Below, piece after piece: positions 1 through 9,954 of a stretch of 64,000 bases of DNA. The notes below the pieces were generated by a model, which saw only the letters and a program-made list of their open reading frames with translations, was not told the origin of the DNA and did no database searches. Each line of letters starts with the position of its first letter. The stretch's first letter is position 1. This DNA comes from Methanoculleus taiwanensis. GTDB taxonomy: Archaea; Halobacteriota; Methanomicrobia; Methanomicrobiales; Methanoculleaceae. The position numbers and the translations under genes were made by a program. Where the stretch lies: assembly GCF_004102725.1 (NCBI RefSeq), contig NZ_LHQS01000004.1:62001-126000 (forward strand). The letters run 5' to 3'.

Positions 1-141
1 TTCCGGACGCCGCGTCTTCACCGGAAAATGTACATTCGCTACGCTCGTTTCCGCACCGAATCTGAGAAGACGGCCGTTCCCGAAAGGGCGAGCTTCGATC
101 ACTATATTTCGTTGCAGGAGAGAGAAATAGGAGAGCTGAAT

Positions 142-2733
142 ATGTCGCCGTCAGATCAAATACCCAAACAGTACGAATATGGTGAGGTGGAGACCCGCTG
201 GCAGAGCATCTGGCGGGACGAGGAGAATTATTTCAATCCGGACTCCTTAAAGCCGCGCTTCATCATCGATACGCCCCCGCCTTACCCTACCGGCAATTTC
301 CACATAGGGAACGCACTCAACTGGTGTTATATCGACTTTATCGCCCGGTACAAGCGGATGCAGGGGTTCAACGTCATGTTCCCCCAGGGCTGGGACTGCC
401 ACGGCCTGCCGACGGAGGTGAAGGTGGAGGAGACCTTCGGCATCACCAAAAACGACGTTCCCCGGGAAGAGTTCCGCACCATGTGCCGCGACCTGACGCT
501 CGGCAACATCGCAAAGATGCGCACCACCATGCGCCGGCTCGGGTTCTCCATCGACTGGAGCCACGAATATATCACTATGATGCCGGAGTACTTCGGCAAA
601 ACGCAGCGCTCTTTTCTCCAGATGCTCAAGGCCGGCGATATCTACCAGAGTGAACACCCGGTAAACTTCTGCACGCGCTGCGAGACGGCCATCGCCTTTG
701 CAGAGGTCTCGTACGAACCGCGCAGGACGAAACTCAACTACTTCAACCTCGACGGGATCGAGATCGCAACCACCCGTCCGGAACTGCTCGCCGCATGCGT
801 GGCGGTGGCGGTTCACCCCGAGGATGAGCGGTACCGCGGGCTGAAGGGAAAGCAGCTGAACGTGCCCTTCTTCGGGCATGCCGTTCCGATCATCGAAGAC
901 GTCGCCGTCGACCCCGGATTCGGGAGCGGGGCTGTGATGATCTGCACCTTCGGCGATAAGACAGACGTGTACTGGTGGAAACAGCACAATCTCGACCTCC
1001 GGAAGGCCATCGACCGCCAGGGGATCATGACCGATGCCGCCGGACCGTATGCAGGCTTAAACGCCGCCGAGTGCAGAGAGCGGATCCTTGCCGACATGAG
1101 AGAGTCGGGCATTCTGATCCGGCAGGAAGATCTCGAACAGCGGGTCGGTACCTGCTGGCGGTGCAAGACACCGATAGAGATCCTCTCCGAACGGCAGTGG
1201 TTCGTGAAGATCCACCAGGACGAGATCCTCGAGTCCGCACGGAAGATCAGCTGGACACCCGAGCATATGTTCACCAGGATGGAAAACTGGGCCGAGCAGA
1301 TGGAGTGGGACTGGTGCATCTCCCGGCAACGGATCTTCGCAACGCCCATCCCGGTCTGGTTCTGCCGCTCCTGCGGCGAGATGATCCTCCCGTCCGAAGA
1401 GGAACTGCCGATCGATCCCACCGTCGACAGACCCGCCGGGCCCTGCCCGCAATGCGGCGGGACGGAATTTGAAGGTGAAGAGGATGTCCTCGACACCTGG
1501 ATGGACTCCTCGATCTCGGTGCTGAACATCACCGGGTGGGACGGAACCGGCGTTCCCGCCCTCTTCCCCGCCCAGATCCGGCCTCAGGGTCACGACATCA
1601 TCAGGACGTGGGCGTTCTATACGATCCTGCGCGCAAAAGCGCTCGTCGGCAGCCACCCCTGGAACGAGATCCTCGTCAACGGCATGGTGCTCGGCGAGGA
1701 CGGGTTCAAGATGAGCAAGAGCAGGAACAATATCATCGCCCCTGAGGAGATCGTAAGCCAGTACGGCGCCGATGCTCTCCGCCAGTGGGGGGCCGGCGGT
1801 GCGGCGACCGGTTCCGATATCATGTTCAACTGGAACGACGTCGTTGCCGCGTCTCGTTTCCAGACGAAACTCTGGAATATCTTCCGGTTTGTCCTCGGAC
1901 ATATCGCCGGAGAGGAGGGAGAGGCGGGACCGGTCACCGAACTCGCCGACCGCTGGCTGCTCGTTCGCCTCTCGGAGACCATTGCCGAGGTTACTGCGGC
2001 GATGGACGGGTACCAGTTCGACCGGGCGCTTCGGGCAATCCGCGAGTTCGCCTGGAACACCGTTGCCGACGATTATATCGAACTCGTCAAAGGACGGCTC
2101 TATGCGGACGATGCCGGCAGAGCAAGCGCCGTCTCCGCACTCAGAACGACGATGGACGCCGTCTGCCGCATGCTCGCTCCGATAATCCCGCACTTTGCGG
2201 AGGAGTGCTACTCCCATCTTGCCGGGACGAGCGTGCACGGCGCCGCCTGGCCTCTGGTTACCTACTCAGACGACGCAGCCCGAAGAGAGGGCGACCTCGT
2301 TGTAGGGATGGTTGCGGAACTCCGCCGGTACAAGCACGATGCAGGGATGGCGCTGAATGCACCGCTCGGGCATGTGACAATCTATACCGCAGAGCCGATC
2401 GACGACGGCGGAGATGCGGGACGGGCACTGAACGCCGACCTGCACTGGAGCACCGAGACACCGGATCTCGAAGAGGTCGTCAGCGACGTCGAGTTCAATA
2501 TGGCGGTCATCGGCCCGGCACTCAGAAAACAGGCAAAAGCATTCATGGACGCGGTGCGGGCACTGCCGCCGGAAGAACTCGTCAACCCTCCGGCGACCAT
2601 CCCCATCGCCGGAGAGGAGATATCCGTGCCCCCGAACGCGTTCACCCCGAAGGTGACCTACCGGGTAGCAGGAGAAGATGTGGAAGTCCTGACTATCGGG
2701 GACGTGATTGTGACGATCGGGCGCACTGCCTGA
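142..2733 (+). CDS. valS: valine--tRNA ligase
   Basis: Class Ia aminoacyl-tRNA synthetase that charges tRNA-Val. The class I signatures are present: HIGN near residue 54 and KMSKS near residue 523, with the editing domain between them and CxxC pairs (CTRCETA, CWRCKTP, CRSCGE, CPQCGG) typical of zinc-ribbon insertions in archaeal ValRS. The frame is open from position 28, but the ATG at 142 is preferred because GGAGAG lies about 5 bases upstream and the 38 residues before it look unlike a synthetase N-terminus. This gives 863 residues, normal for archaeal ValRS. The 3' end overlaps the convergent thymidylate kinase gene by 41 bases. Confidence 0.97.
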   Translation: MSPSDQIPKQYEYGEVETRWQSIWRDEENYFNPDSLKPRFIIDTPPPYPTGNFHIGNALNWCYIDFIARYKRMQGFNVMFPQGWDCHGLPTEVKVEETFGITKNDVPREEFRTMCRDLTLGNIAKMRTTMRRLGFSIDWSHEYITMMPEYFGKTQRSFLQMLKAGDIYQSEHPVNFCTRCETAIAFAEVSYEPRRTKLNYFNLDGIEIATTRPELLAACVAVAVHPEDERYRGLKGKQLNVPFFGHAVPIIEDVAVDPGFGSGAVMICTFGDKTDVYWWKQHNLDLRKAIDRQGIMTDAAGPYAGLNAAECRERILADMRESGILIRQEDLEQRVGTCWRCKTPIEILSERQWFVKIHQDEILESARKISWTPEHMFTRMENWAEQMEWDWCISRQRIFATPIPVWFCRSCGEMILPSEEELPIDPTVDRPAGPCPQCGGTEFEGEEDVLDTWMDSSISVLNITGWDGTGVPALFPAQIRPQGHDIIRTWAFYTILRAKALVGSHPWNEILVNGMVLGEDGFKMSKSRNNIIAPEEIVSQYGADALRQWGAGGAATGSDIMFNWNDVVAASRFQTKLWNIFRFVLGHIAGEEGEAGPVTELADRWLLVRLSETIAEVTAAMDGYQFDRALRAIREFAWNTVADDYIELVKGRLYADDAGRASAVSALRTTMDAVCRMLAPIIPHFAEECYSHLAGTSVHGAAWPLVTYSDDAARREGDLVVGMVAELRRYKHDAGMALNAPLGHVTIYTAEPIDDGGDAGRALNADLHWSTETPDLEEVVSDVEFNMAVIGPALRKQAKAFMDAVRALPPEELVNPPATIPIAGEEISVPPNAFTPKVTYRVAGEDVEVLTIGDVIVTIGRTA

Positions 2734-3307
2734 TCTCGTCACTCACAAACCGACAGATCTCTTCTTTTTCGAGCAGTGCATCCACCAGCACAAACCGCGC
2801 TGGATCGGCAGCAGCAAGACTCAGATAGTTCTTCTGCACCTCTTCGAGGATCCGCGCATCTTCGAAGTATTCGCGCGCCTTTTCCGTCCCGACCCTTGCG
2901 AGCGCTTCATTCACCGGCAGCACGAAGAGAAACGTTCTATCGGGACGGATCGACCACCCGTCGTGAATCTGCCGAAGCCAGCCGAGCGGATCCGGCAGAG
3001 CGTCCGCGAGAACGGCCGGCTGGTAGGCGAACCGGCTGTCGGAGTAGCGATCCGAGACGACGAGACGCCCCGCCGCGAGTGCCGGTTTTACGACGGTATC
3101 GAGGTGTGCCGCGTGGTCGGCCACGAAGAGCAGCGCTTCTGCAATCGGATCCATCCGCTCCGCCACCGCACGCCGCACCGCGTCGCCGATCCAGGTGGCA
3201 CCCGGCTCGCGGGTGAAGATCGGCTCGATGTCGGCAAGCGACTCCCGGAGTGCGGCGGCAAGCGTGCTCTTCCCGCTGCCGTCTATTCCCTCGAGGGTGA
3301 TCAGCAC
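2693..3307 (-). CDS. tmk: thymidylate kinase (dTMP kinase)
   Basis: Phosphorylates dTMP to dTDP for DNA synthesis. The 204-residue product starts with [14 protein letters not shown], the Walker A loop of TMP kinases, and carries the [11 protein letters not shown] segment that matches the family's DR(Y/H) motif. The frame extends upstream to 3532 inside the neighbouring gene, but the P-loop must lie close to the N-terminus, so the GTG at 3307 is chosen. That start overlaps the stop of the upstream HisA-like gene by 7 bases (GTGCTGA), suggesting a translationally coupled pair. Confidence 0.94.
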   Translation of the reverse strand: MLITLEGIDGSGKSTLAAALRESLADIEPIFTREPGATWIGDAVRRAVAERMDPIAEALLFVADHAAHLDTVVKPALAAGRLVVSDRYSDSRFAYQPAVLADALPDPLGWLRQIHDGWSIRPDRTFLFVLPVNEALARVGTEKAREYFEDARILEEVQKNYLSLAAADPARFVLVDALLEKEEICRFVSDEIRQCARSSQSRPR

Positions 3308-3981
3308 GGCTTCCCGCTCCTGATCCAGGCAAGGGGAATCGAGCCCCGGTGAACAGCAGTCGCGACGATGGCGCCGTCGAACCCGAGATCGGCGAGTAGA
3401 TAGATGTCCTCGGGCCCCGCGACGCCGCCGCCGTAGAAGAGGCGGCCGGGGTAGCAGGATCGCATCTCTTCGAGATCTGCTTCGGCAAGCCCCCCCTCCG
3501 TCCCGACAGCACCGATATTGAGGAGGATGCAACCCTCAAACGGCATCGCACGCACTTCCTTAAGAAAAGCGGCAGGTTCGATCCCCCACGGGATGACGCG
3601 GCCGTCCCGGATGTCCGCGCTCAGAAACCCTCCCGGATATACGGCCAGCCCCTCGATGGTGCGAGCAGCCGTCTCGGTGCCAATGACCGACGTCACACCG
3701 CCGGGCTCGGTGCACTCGCGGGGTGACCGACACCCCCGGTCGAGGTAACAGCGTTCCACGAGCGGTGCAATCTTCCCGACCAGATCGTCGTGCGGCCTTC
3801 CGCCCCGGATACGGTCGAGATCCGCGATATAGAGGAATTTCGGGCGGATATGTGATACGTACGCCACCGGCTCTGCCGAAGGGGCAAGCCCCCAGGTCAG
3901 CGGGCGGTAGCTCTCCCGCTCCCCTTTCTTTCCGTGTACGACCTGGCCGCCGGCAAGATCGACTGCGAGAATCAGTTCCAT
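3301..3981 (-). CDS. HisA/HisF-family (beta/alpha)8-barrel protein
   Basis: A TIM-barrel protein of the group related to the histidine enzyme HisA (ProFAR isomerase) found in methanogens. The N-terminus ELILAVDLAGGQVVHGKKG and the C-terminal phosphate-binding stretch LFYGGGVAGPEDI are barrel features of HisA-like proteins. The substrate is not known from sequence; true HisA usually carries other catalytic motifs. Start ATG 3981 is preferred over 4017 because GAGG sits 3-4 bases upstream and homologues begin at MELILAVD. It is divergently transcribed from mfnB with a 44-base spacer, and tmk is its downstream coupled partner. A link to methanofuran synthesis is only a context guess. Confidence 0.85.
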   Translation of the reverse strand: MELILAVDLAGGQVVHGKKGERESYRPLTWGLAPSAEPVAYVSHIRPKFLYIADLDRIRGGRPHDDLVGKIAPLVERCYLDRGCRSPRECTEPGGVTSVIGTETAARTIEGLAVYPGGFLSADIRDGRVIPWGIEPAAFLKEVRAMPFEGCILLNIGAVGTEGGLAEADLEEMRSCYPGRLFYGGGVAGPEDIYLLADLGFDGAIVATAVHRGSIPLAWIRSGKPC

Positions 3982-4025
3982 GTCCTCAACGTAATCACTA
4001 TTAGGATGCAGGATCATTAATTTAT

Positions 4026-4715
4026 ATGCAATTACTCGTCAGTCCTAGCAGTATTGAGGAGGCACAGAGTTCCCTTTCCGCTGATATAATTGACGTTAAG
4101 AAACCGTCAGAAGGATCGCTGGGTGCAAACTTCCCCTGGGTCATCAGGGAGATCAAGCGGATAGCAGAGAACAAGCCGGTCAGTGCTGCGATCGGGGACA
4201 ATGAGTACAAACCAGGGACCGCGGCTCTTTCGGCCTACGGAGCCGCGTGTGCGGGTGCTGATTTTATCAAAGTTGGCCTGATGTTCGACGGACTCGATCG
4301 TGCCCGCGAGGTCATCGATGCGGTAACCAAAGCAGTGAAAGGTGATTTTCCCGAAAAGTATGTCGTTATTGCTGCGTACTCGGACTACGAGCGCATGGGA
4401 ACCATTTCGCCGTTCGCAATCAGTTCGCTTGTAGCGGATGCCGGCGCGGATATCGCCATGGTCGACACCGGGATAAAGGATGGAAAGAGCACTTTTTCGT
4501 TTATGGACGAAGAGGCCCTCTCCCGATTTACCCTGCAGAACCGTGACCTCGGACTGAAGACGGCTCTCGCCGGTTCGCTGAAGTTTGAAGATATCGATGC
4601 CTTAAACCGCATAGACCCGGATATCATCGGTGTCCGGGGAATGGTCTGCGGTGGAGACCGCTCCGATTCCATCAGGGCGGATCTCGTCGATAAGGCGATG
4701 AGAATGATCGGGTGA
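4026..4715 (+). CDS. mfnB: (5-formylfuran-3-yl)methyl phosphate synthase
   Basis: Condenses two molecules of glyceraldehyde 3-phosphate to the furan precursor of methanofuran, the C1 carrier of the first step of methanogenesis. The 229-residue product has the family signature LLVSPSS at the N-terminus, DIIDVKKPSEGSLGANFPWV and GADFIKVGLMFDG, closely similar to MfnB of Methanocaldococcus. The lysine in DVKKP is expected to be the Schiff-base residue by family knowledge. The start ATG is embedded in TTTATATG, so either the message is leaderless or the promoter lies further back in the short divergent spacer. guaB follows after 3 bases, so the two are likely co-transcribed. Confidence 0.95.
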   Translation: MQLLVSPSSIEEAQSSLSADIIDVKKPSEGSLGANFPWVIREIKRIAENKPVSAAIGDNEYKPGTAALSAYGAACAGADFIKVGLMFDGLDRAREVIDAVTKAVKGDFPEKYVVIAAYSDYERMGTISPFAISSLVADAGADIAMVDTGIKDGKSTFSFMDEEALSRFTLQNRDLGLKTALAGSLKFEDIDALNRIDPDIIGVRGMVCGGDRSDSIRADLVDKAMRMIG

Positions 4716-4718
4716 ACT

Positions 4719-6185
4719 ATGTACCTTAAAAAATTGAATCTCGAAACAACATTTACTTTCGACGATGTGCTCCTCGAGCCTGCAGCGTCGTATATCGAGC
4801 CAGACGAGGCAGACGTCCGCTCCAGGTTCTCGCGGAACATTCCTCTCAACATCCCGCTCGTAAGTGCCGCAATGGATACGGTGACCGAAGCGCGAATGGC
4901 GATCACCATGGCACGCGAAGGCGGCATCGGGGTCATCCACCGGAACATGCCTCCGGAGCGGGAGGTCGAAGAAGTCAGGATCGTCAAGCAGGCGGAAGAC
5001 CTGATCGAGCGCGAGGTGCTCACGGTAGGGCCGAACGCAACAGTCGCCGATGTCGAGCTGCTGATGCGGCAGTACGGGATCGGCGGTGTCCCGGTGCTCG
5101 AGGAAGGACGGATCATCGGTATCGTGAGCCGTCGTGACATCAGGGCTATTCTGCCGCGCAGCGCTGCTGCGAAGGTTACCGATTTCATGACGAAGAGCCC
5201 GATAACGGCGACCGAAACGATTACGATGGAGTCGGCACTCGAGATCATGTACGCGAACAAGGTCGAACGGCTTCCGATCGTCAATGACGACGGGAACCTG
5301 CTCGGGATCATCACCATGCGGGACGTCCTCGAGAAACGCCAGTTCCCCCGCGCGAACCGTGATGCGAACGGCAGGCTCCGGGTCGCGGCAGCGGTCGGGC
5401 CCCACGACTTCAATCGCGCCATGCTGCTCGCAGAGAGCGGTGTCGACGCCCTCGTCGTCGACTGTGCGCACGGTCACAACATGAAGGTCGTCGAGGCAGT
5501 CAAGAATATCAAGGGAAGTGTCGCAACCGATGTGGTCGCCGGCAACATTGCGACGAGGACAGCCGCAGAAGCCCTTGCGGATACGGTCGACGGCCTGAAG
5601 GTCGGTATCGGACCCGGCTCGATCTGCACCACCCGGATCGTTGCCGGGGTCGGTGTTCCCCAGGTCACGGCGATAGCAAACGTCGCCGAGATCGCGCACC
5701 CGGCGGATGTGCCGGTGATAGCCGACGGAGGGATCAGGTTCAGCGGCGATATCGCAAAGGCGATCGCGGCCGGCGCCGACAGCATCATGGCAGGAAGTCT
5801 CTTTGCCGGCACGGATGAAGCTCCCGGGAGAGTTACCACGATCAAGGGGCGGCGGTATAAGCAGTACCGCGGCATGGGATCGCTCGGCGTGATGAGCGGT
5901 GGCGAATCGAGCGACAGGTACTTCCAGAAGAAGGAGATTGGCCGGACGAAGTTCGTTCCCGAGGGTGTCGAGGGTGTTACACCGTATGTCGGCCGGGTTT
6001 CCGACGTCATCTACCAGCTGGTCGGGGGGCTGAAGTCCGCAATGGGTTACACCGGATCGGCGACGGTGGCGGATCTGAAGCGGAACGGCAGGTTCATCCG
6101 GATCACCGCAGCAGGCTACGGAGAGAGCCACCCGCACAACATCATGATCACCGATGAGGCGCCGAACTACCGCCTCTTTGAATGA
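4719..6185 (+). CDS. guaB: inosine-5'-monophosphate dehydrogenase
   Basis: NAD-dependent oxidation of IMP to XMP, the committed step of GMP synthesis. The 488-residue protein has the full architecture: N-terminal barrel start (TFDDVLLEPAASY), a tandem CBS-domain insert from about residue 95 to 215, then the catalytic loop GPGSICTTR containing the nucleophilic cysteine, and the flap segment YRGMGSLGVMSGG. Length matches the family. It begins 3 bases after mfnB, so the two may form an operon although their pathways are unrelated. A TATA-like T-rich block follows the stop and serves the next gene. Confidence 0.98.
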   Translation: MYLKKLNLETTFTFDDVLLEPAASYIEPDEADVRSRFSRNIPLNIPLVSAAMDTVTEARMAITMAREGGIGVIHRNMPPEREVEEVRIVKQAEDLIEREVLTVGPNATVADVELLMRQYGIGGVPVLEEGRIIGIVSRRDIRAILPRSAAAKVTDFMTKSPITATETITMESALEIMYANKVERLPIVNDDGNLLGIITMRDVLEKRQFPRANRDANGRLRVAAAVGPHDFNRAMLLAESGVDALVVDCAHGHNMKVVEAVKNIKGSVATDVVAGNIATRTAAEALADTVDGLKVGIGPGSICTTRIVAGVGVPQVTAIANVAEIAHPADVPVIADGGIRFSGDIAKAIAAGADSIMAGSLFAGTDEAPGRVTTIKGRRYKQYRGMGSLGVMSGGESSDRYFQKKEIGRTKFVPEGVEGVTPYVGRVSDVIYQLVGGLKSAMGYTGSATVADLKRNGRFIRITAAGYGESHPHNIMITDEAPNYRLFE

Positions 6186-6222
6186 TCTCTTTTTATATTT
6201 TTATCACTTACATTAAGTAAAG

Positions 6223-6846
6223 ATGCTTGATGGCAGCGAGGTTTCCCGTCTCCTGGACATCCTCGGGAACCGGAATAGAAGACGAATAATAGAATTATTG
6301 CGTCAGAAACCGTGTTTTGTGACTGAAATATCTGAAAGGCTCGTACTCAGTCCGAAAGCGGTAATCGAGCACCTGCAGATGATGGAGCGGGAGCAACTGC
6401 TCATCTCCTGCCAGGACGAACGCAGGCGAAAGTATTACTATCTCTCGCATAACATCAATGTCATCATAGACCTGCAGAAGCAGGACGGGGTGACGCTCTC
6501 CCTATCAGACGGGGACAAAACGGCAAAGTTCGTCGGATCCCTCCTCCTCTTCAGGCGGCTGATACGGGCACGCGATGATCTCCTCAGCAGTCTCGAAGAC
6601 CTGGAGCGGGACATCGGGGCGAAGGTCAACGAGATCATGCGAACCGGGAGTGACATCCTCACGAGTGAAAAAGAACTCGATATAATCCTCGCGCTCTCCC
6701 ACTACAACCTTACCCTGGAGGACCTTGAGGAACTGAGCGGCCTGTCCATGGATGAGCTATCAAGAATACTACGAAGCCTCATCGAGAAGGGGCTTGTTGA
6801 GCGAACCGATACAGAGTACATGATACGTGGTGCCCATGGCAAGTAA
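6223..6846 (+). CDS. ArsR-like winged helix-turn-helix regulator
   Basis: A 207-residue archaeal DNA-binding protein. Residues 1-80 form a winged helix (RLLDILGNRNRRRIIELL, then EISERLVLSPKAVIEHLQMM as the recognition region and DERRRKYYYLS as the wing). The rest is helical, and residues 155-205 (DIILALSHYNLTLEDLEELSGLS through GLVERTDTEYMIRG) look like a second helix-turn-helix. No metal-binding cysteines typical of ArsR sensors are seen. A T-rich TATA-like element (TTTTTATATTTTT) about 30 bases upstream suggests a short or absent leader. It overlaps the following Hsp20-like gene by 11 bases, a pairing that hints it may control stress-protein synthesis. Confidence 0.85.
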   Translation: MLDGSEVSRLLDILGNRNRRRIIELLRQKPCFVTEISERLVLSPKAVIEHLQMMEREQLLISCQDERRRKYYYLSHNINVIIDLQKQDGVTLSLSDGDKTAKFVGSLLLFRRLIRARDDLLSSLEDLERDIGAKVNEIMRTGSDILTSEKELDIILALSHYNLTLEDLEELSGLSMDELSRILRSLIEKGLVERTDTEYMIRGAHGK

Positions 6847-7249
6847 TCCATACGACGAAATGTTCCGCAATATTGCACGACTGATGGAGCGACTCTTAAA
6901 CGATCTCCCGACGGGAGATCCACGGGTGATCGGGTTTACCATCATCGCAGGGCCCGGCGGTATGCCGGAACCCTTCGATATCGACGACGCGGACGGAGAA
7001 GAGACAGATGTAGAGGTGATCGAAGGAGAGGACTGCATCTACATCACCGCCGAGGTGGATACTCACGCCTCAGGCAAACCGTACGTGACGTTCCAGAGCG
7101 ACTCGGTGACGCTCTGCACGGGAAGCGATGAAGAAACGGTGATCGAACTCGACTGCGAGATCGACGCTTCCCATAGCTTCTATAATGTGCAGAACGGCGT
7201 CATCGACGCAGTCTGCCAGAAGAGCAGACACATCTCCGCAACCTCGTGA
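6836..7249 (+). CDS. small Hsp20/alpha-crystallin-like protein
   Basis: A 137-residue acidic protein with an alpha-crystallin-like beta-sandwich pattern: EDCIYITAEVDTHASGKPYVTFQSDSV resembles the 'VTAELPG' strand region of small heat-shock proteins, and the C-terminal strands (ETVIELDCEID, FYNVQNGVIDAVCQ) end the fold. The classic IxI tail motif is not obvious. Start ATG 6836 is preferred; an in-frame codon at 6827 lies deeper in the regulator gene. Overlap with the ArsR-like gene implies co-translation. A strong hairpin terminator follows. The assignment rests on pattern and context, so it is moderate. Confidence 0.72.
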   Translation: MASNPYDEMFRNIARLMERLLNDLPTGDPRVIGFTIIAGPGGMPEPFDIDDADGEETDVEVIEGEDCIYITAEVDTHASGKPYVTFQSDSVTLCTGSDEETVIELDCEIDASHSFYNVQNGVIDAVCQKSRHISATS

Positions 7250-7271
7250 AGACCCGCACAGGCAGACGAGA

Positions 7272-7308
7272 TACCCTCCCGCACAGGGAGGGGTACCCGA
7301 CCTTTTTT
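7272..7308 (+). terminator. hairpin plus T-run after the Hsp20-like gene
   Basis: TACCCTCCC (7272-7280) pairs with GGGAGGGGTA (7286-7295) across a 5-base loop, and a run of six T follows at 7303-7308. It sits 23 bases after the stop codon. Archaeal termination mainly uses T-runs; the hairpin is directly visible. Confidence 0.75.
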
Positions 7309-7471
7309 CCTACCATCCCAATGACACGGCACGTTATCGGCCGCGAGCGCGGTGCCTGCCTCGACAGGTGCCTTCTCTATCAGCGATACCATCTCCGACG
7401 GTTGGGAAAGGGCAGCTGCAGAGTGAAGCAAACCTTCATCTTCTCCCGTTCCCCATGCGAAAATCGGGGCC

Positions 7472-8401
7472 ATGGAGAGGAACGTTCTACCCGGATATCT
7501 CACCCTGCACGAGAGCGGCGAACTTGCGGAGCGGGCAGAGGCAGCCTGCGAGCTCCTCGGCGACTGCACCGTATGCCCCCAGCACTGCCACGTCGATCGG
7601 ATAGGCGGCGAACACGGCTTCTGCCGCACCGGTTCCCGGGCGATGGCCGCAAGTTACGGCCCCCATTTCGGTGAAGAGCCGCCGCTTGTCGGGAGGAGCG
7701 GCTCCGGAACCATATTCTTCGCGGGTTGCAACATGCGATGCGAGTTCTGCCAGAATTTTGAGATTAGCCAGTGCCGTGCGGGATACGAGATCTCATCCGA
7801 GGAACTTGCCGGGGCGATGATGCGCCTGCAAGAGCGGGGCTGCCACAACATCAACTTCGTCTCCCCGTCACACGTCGTCCCGCAGATCATCACTGCAGTC
7901 GATAGGGCGGCCTCGCTCGGTCTCGCGGTACCACTCGTCTACAACAGCGGCGGCTACGATGAGGTGGACACCCTGCGCCTTCTGGACAGCGTCATCGACA
8001 TCTACATGCCGGACGCGAAGTACGGCCGGGACGATGTGGCGCTGGATCTCTCGCACGCCCCGGGCTACACCGGATATATGCAGGCGGCCTTGAAGGAGAT
8101 GCACCGCCAGGTCGGCGACCTCGTCGTCGACGAAGACACTATCGCTATAAGGGGAATGATCATCCGGCACCTGGTGCTCCCGGAGAATCTGGCAAACAGC
8201 GAGATAGTGATGAGGTTCATCGCGGAGGAGATATCGCGGGACTCCTACGTCAACATCATGGCACAGTACCGCCCGGCGGGGCGAGTAACAGAAGAGGAAA
8301 GGAGCCCGATGCTCACGGCACTGCAACGCCCGATCACCGGCGAGGAGTACCGGTATGCAGTCCGCTGCGCAAGAGAGAACAGGCTGCATCGGGGATTCTG
8401 A
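7472..8401 (+). CDS. radical SAM protein (PflA-like, COG1313 type)
   Basis: A 309-residue radical SAM enzyme. An N-terminal cysteine cluster (CTVCPQHCHVDR, then GFCRTG) precedes the SAM cluster motif CNMRCEFC near residue 85, which binds the 4Fe-4S cluster through three cysteines. It is followed by INFVSPSHVVPQI and IYMPDAKYG. This layout matches the family annotated as PflA-like or 'radical SAM domain' proteins in anaerobes, of unknown substrate. It stands alone, with 222 bases before it that hold only the Hsp20-like terminator and no visible gene. It is not a PqqE homologue by pattern. Confidence 0.9.
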   Translation: MERNVLPGYLTLHESGELAERAEAACELLGDCTVCPQHCHVDRIGGEHGFCRTGSRAMAASYGPHFGEEPPLVGRSGSGTIFFAGCNMRCEFCQNFEISQCRAGYEISSEELAGAMMRLQERGCHNINFVSPSHVVPQIITAVDRAASLGLAVPLVYNSGGYDEVDTLRLLDSVIDIYMPDAKYGRDDVALDLSHAPGYTGYMQAALKEMHRQVGDLVVDEDTIAIRGMIIRHLVLPENLANSEIVMRFIAEEISRDSYVNIMAQYRPAGRVTEEERSPMLTALQRPITGEEYRYAVRCARENRLHRGF

Positions 8402-8589
8402 AAGGAGCGGCATCTGAAGCAGACCGCATGTGGACATAGCCATTCATCAGCCTTTCCTGGCATCTCCCGCCCTTCCCTTCACAACCATGGGAGCATCCCG
8501 GGCGGGCGTCGGGAGGCGCCGGACAGAAATCACCTGAACGATACCGACCGCAAAACCGATACTCCCATCAGGGATTGTGATAGATAGCC

Positions 8590-9321
8590 ATGATACAGGT
8601 GATGCCGCTGTCCAAAGGAACCGTCACGTCTGTCAGCGACCAGGGGAAAAGAGCGAGAAACGAGGATGCACTCTTTACCGGCGAGGTAGGCCGATACCTG
8701 ATCTGTGCCGTTGCAGACGGGCTCGGCGGCCACGCGGCAGGCGACGTAGCGAGCACGACGGCGATCCGGATTCTCACCGAGACCCTGAAGGAGTCCCTCC
8801 CGCACCCCGACCCCGCCGCCCTGCTGACGATAGGATTTCGGCGGGCGAATGCCGGGATTTGCCGGTACAACCAGGAGAATGGGCTGAATGCAGGGACAAC
8901 GCTGACCGCCGCGCTCATCGACGAGGAGAGACTGTGCCGGATCGCCACGGTCGGCGACAGCAGAGCATATATCGCCACCGGGGATGCTATCTGGCACACG
9001 AAGGATCACAGTTACGTTCAGGAACTCGTAGATGCAGGAGTGATCAACGCGAGGGAGGCAATCGGCCACCCCAAGAAGAACATCCTGACACAGGCCCTCG
9101 GCCTCGCCGAGACCGTTTCGGTCGATACATACGAAAAAGACCTCCGAAACGCCACGCTCCTGCTCAGTACGGACGGGCTGCACGACTATATCCCGGAAGA
9201 GCGGATACGGAAGATACTGCTCTCCGGCGACCCGCGCGAGGCATGCAGGCAGCTTGTTGCAGCAGCAATAGCGGGGACAAGCAGTGATAACATCACTGCC
9301 ATCATCGCCCGGTTCTGTTAG
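8590..9321 (+). CDS. PP2C-family Ser/Thr protein phosphatase
   Basis: Metal-dependent phosphoserine/threonine phosphatase of the PP2C/Stp type, cytoplasmic. The 243-residue product shows the family motifs in order: RNEDAL (metal-binding acidic residues near the N-terminus), ICAVADGLGGHAAGDVAS, GTTLTAALI, TVGDSRAYI, TKDHSYVQELVDAG, LLLSTDGLHDYI and SSDNITAIIARF. An alternative start, ATG 8602, is 4 codons in. It would be a natural partner for the FHA/kinase pair at 45.1-47.3 kb, although they are 36 kb apart. The HEAT-repeat gene converges on it. Confidence 0.95.
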   Translation: MIQVMPLSKGTVTSVSDQGKRARNEDALFTGEVGRYLICAVADGLGGHAAGDVASTTAIRILTETLKESLPHPDPAALLTIGFRRANAGICRYNQENGLNAGTTLTAALIDEERLCRIATVGDSRAYIATGDAIWHTKDHSYVQELVDAGVINAREAIGHPKKNILTQALGLAETVSVDTYEKDLRNATLLLSTDGLHDYIPEERIRKILLSGDPREACRQLVAAAIAGTSSDNITAIIARFC

Positions 9322-9330
9322 AGAGGCACG

Positions 9331-9954
9331 CTATACGGACCCGGAACCTATCTCCAGGAGGGCGGCCGCGATCGCATCCCGCACCCCCTCACAGGGCTCC
9401 ATGTCGAGAGCACCGGAGAGTGCCCGCGCTGCCTGCTCACCGCCGATCGCGCCGAGCGATACGGCGACACTCCGCCGGACATACTCGTTCTCGTCGCTCT
9501 GCAGGGCGATCAGAAAGGGGACGGCACGCAGATCACGTAGTTTCCCAAGGCCTTTCGCTGCCATATACCTGACATGATCCTTCTCGTCGCCAAGAGCGGC
9601 TACGAGCGGGTCGAATCCCGCAGGATCGGCGATCAGCCCGAGCGCTTCCAGAGCACGATAGCGCACTCTCCAGTCCTCGTCACGGAGTGCCGGAGAGAGC
9701 GCTTCCATGGACGGAGCGCCGATCGCGACCAGCGACCGCACTGCCTGAGCCCGCACCCCCTTCTCCGGGTCGCGGAGCCCCGCAACCAGAGAGGCCACCG
9801 CTTCGCGGCAGGGGAGGCCTCCAAGGAATATCGAGGCCATCCTCCGGATCCTTTCGTCCTCGTCTGTGGTCATCGCCTCCTGCAAAGCCTGTATACCCTC
9901 CTTCTCAACCGTAAAGTCCCTGTCCGAGCGATATGGTTCCGTGCCTCTCTCCAT
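9331..9954 (-). CDS. HEAT-repeat (PBS-lyase type) protein
   Basis: A 207-residue all-helical protein made of about six tandem repeats of roughly 31 residues, for example VRAQAVRSLVAIG, VRYRALEALGLIA, VRYMAAKGLGKL and VRRSVAVSLGAIG. These are the helix pairs of E-Z/PBS-lyase HEAT repeats, which bind proteins. No enzymatic motif is seen. It converges on the PP2C gene with 9 bases between stops. A small perfect dyad, ATGTG-N4-CACAT, spans its start at 9953-9966. Confidence 0.93.
   Translation of the reverse strand: MERGTEPYRSDRDFTVEKEGIQALQEAMTTDEDERIRRMASIFLGGLPCREAVASLVAGLRDPEKGVRAQAVRSLVAIGAPSMEALSPALRDEDWRVRYRALEALGLIADPAGFDPLVAALGDEKDHVRYMAAKGLGKLRDLRAVPFLIALQSDENEYVRRSVAVSLGAIGGEQAARALSGALDMEPCEGVRDAIAAALLEIGSGSV

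Noticed and set aside
247-987. Long antisense frame across valS
   Set aside because: It lies on the strand opposite a clear synthetase and has histidine/arginine-rich composition typical of shadow frames in GC-rich DNA.
4602-6137. 511-codon antisense frame across guaB
   Set aside because: It mirrors the guaB reading frame on the other strand, has no domain, and would overlap a strongly supported gene entirely.
7472-8401. Radical SAM gene as PqqE for the quinoprotein
   Set aside because: Its N-terminal cysteine block and later motifs follow the PflA-like COG1313 pattern, it lacks the SPASM-type C-terminus, and it is 34 kb away.
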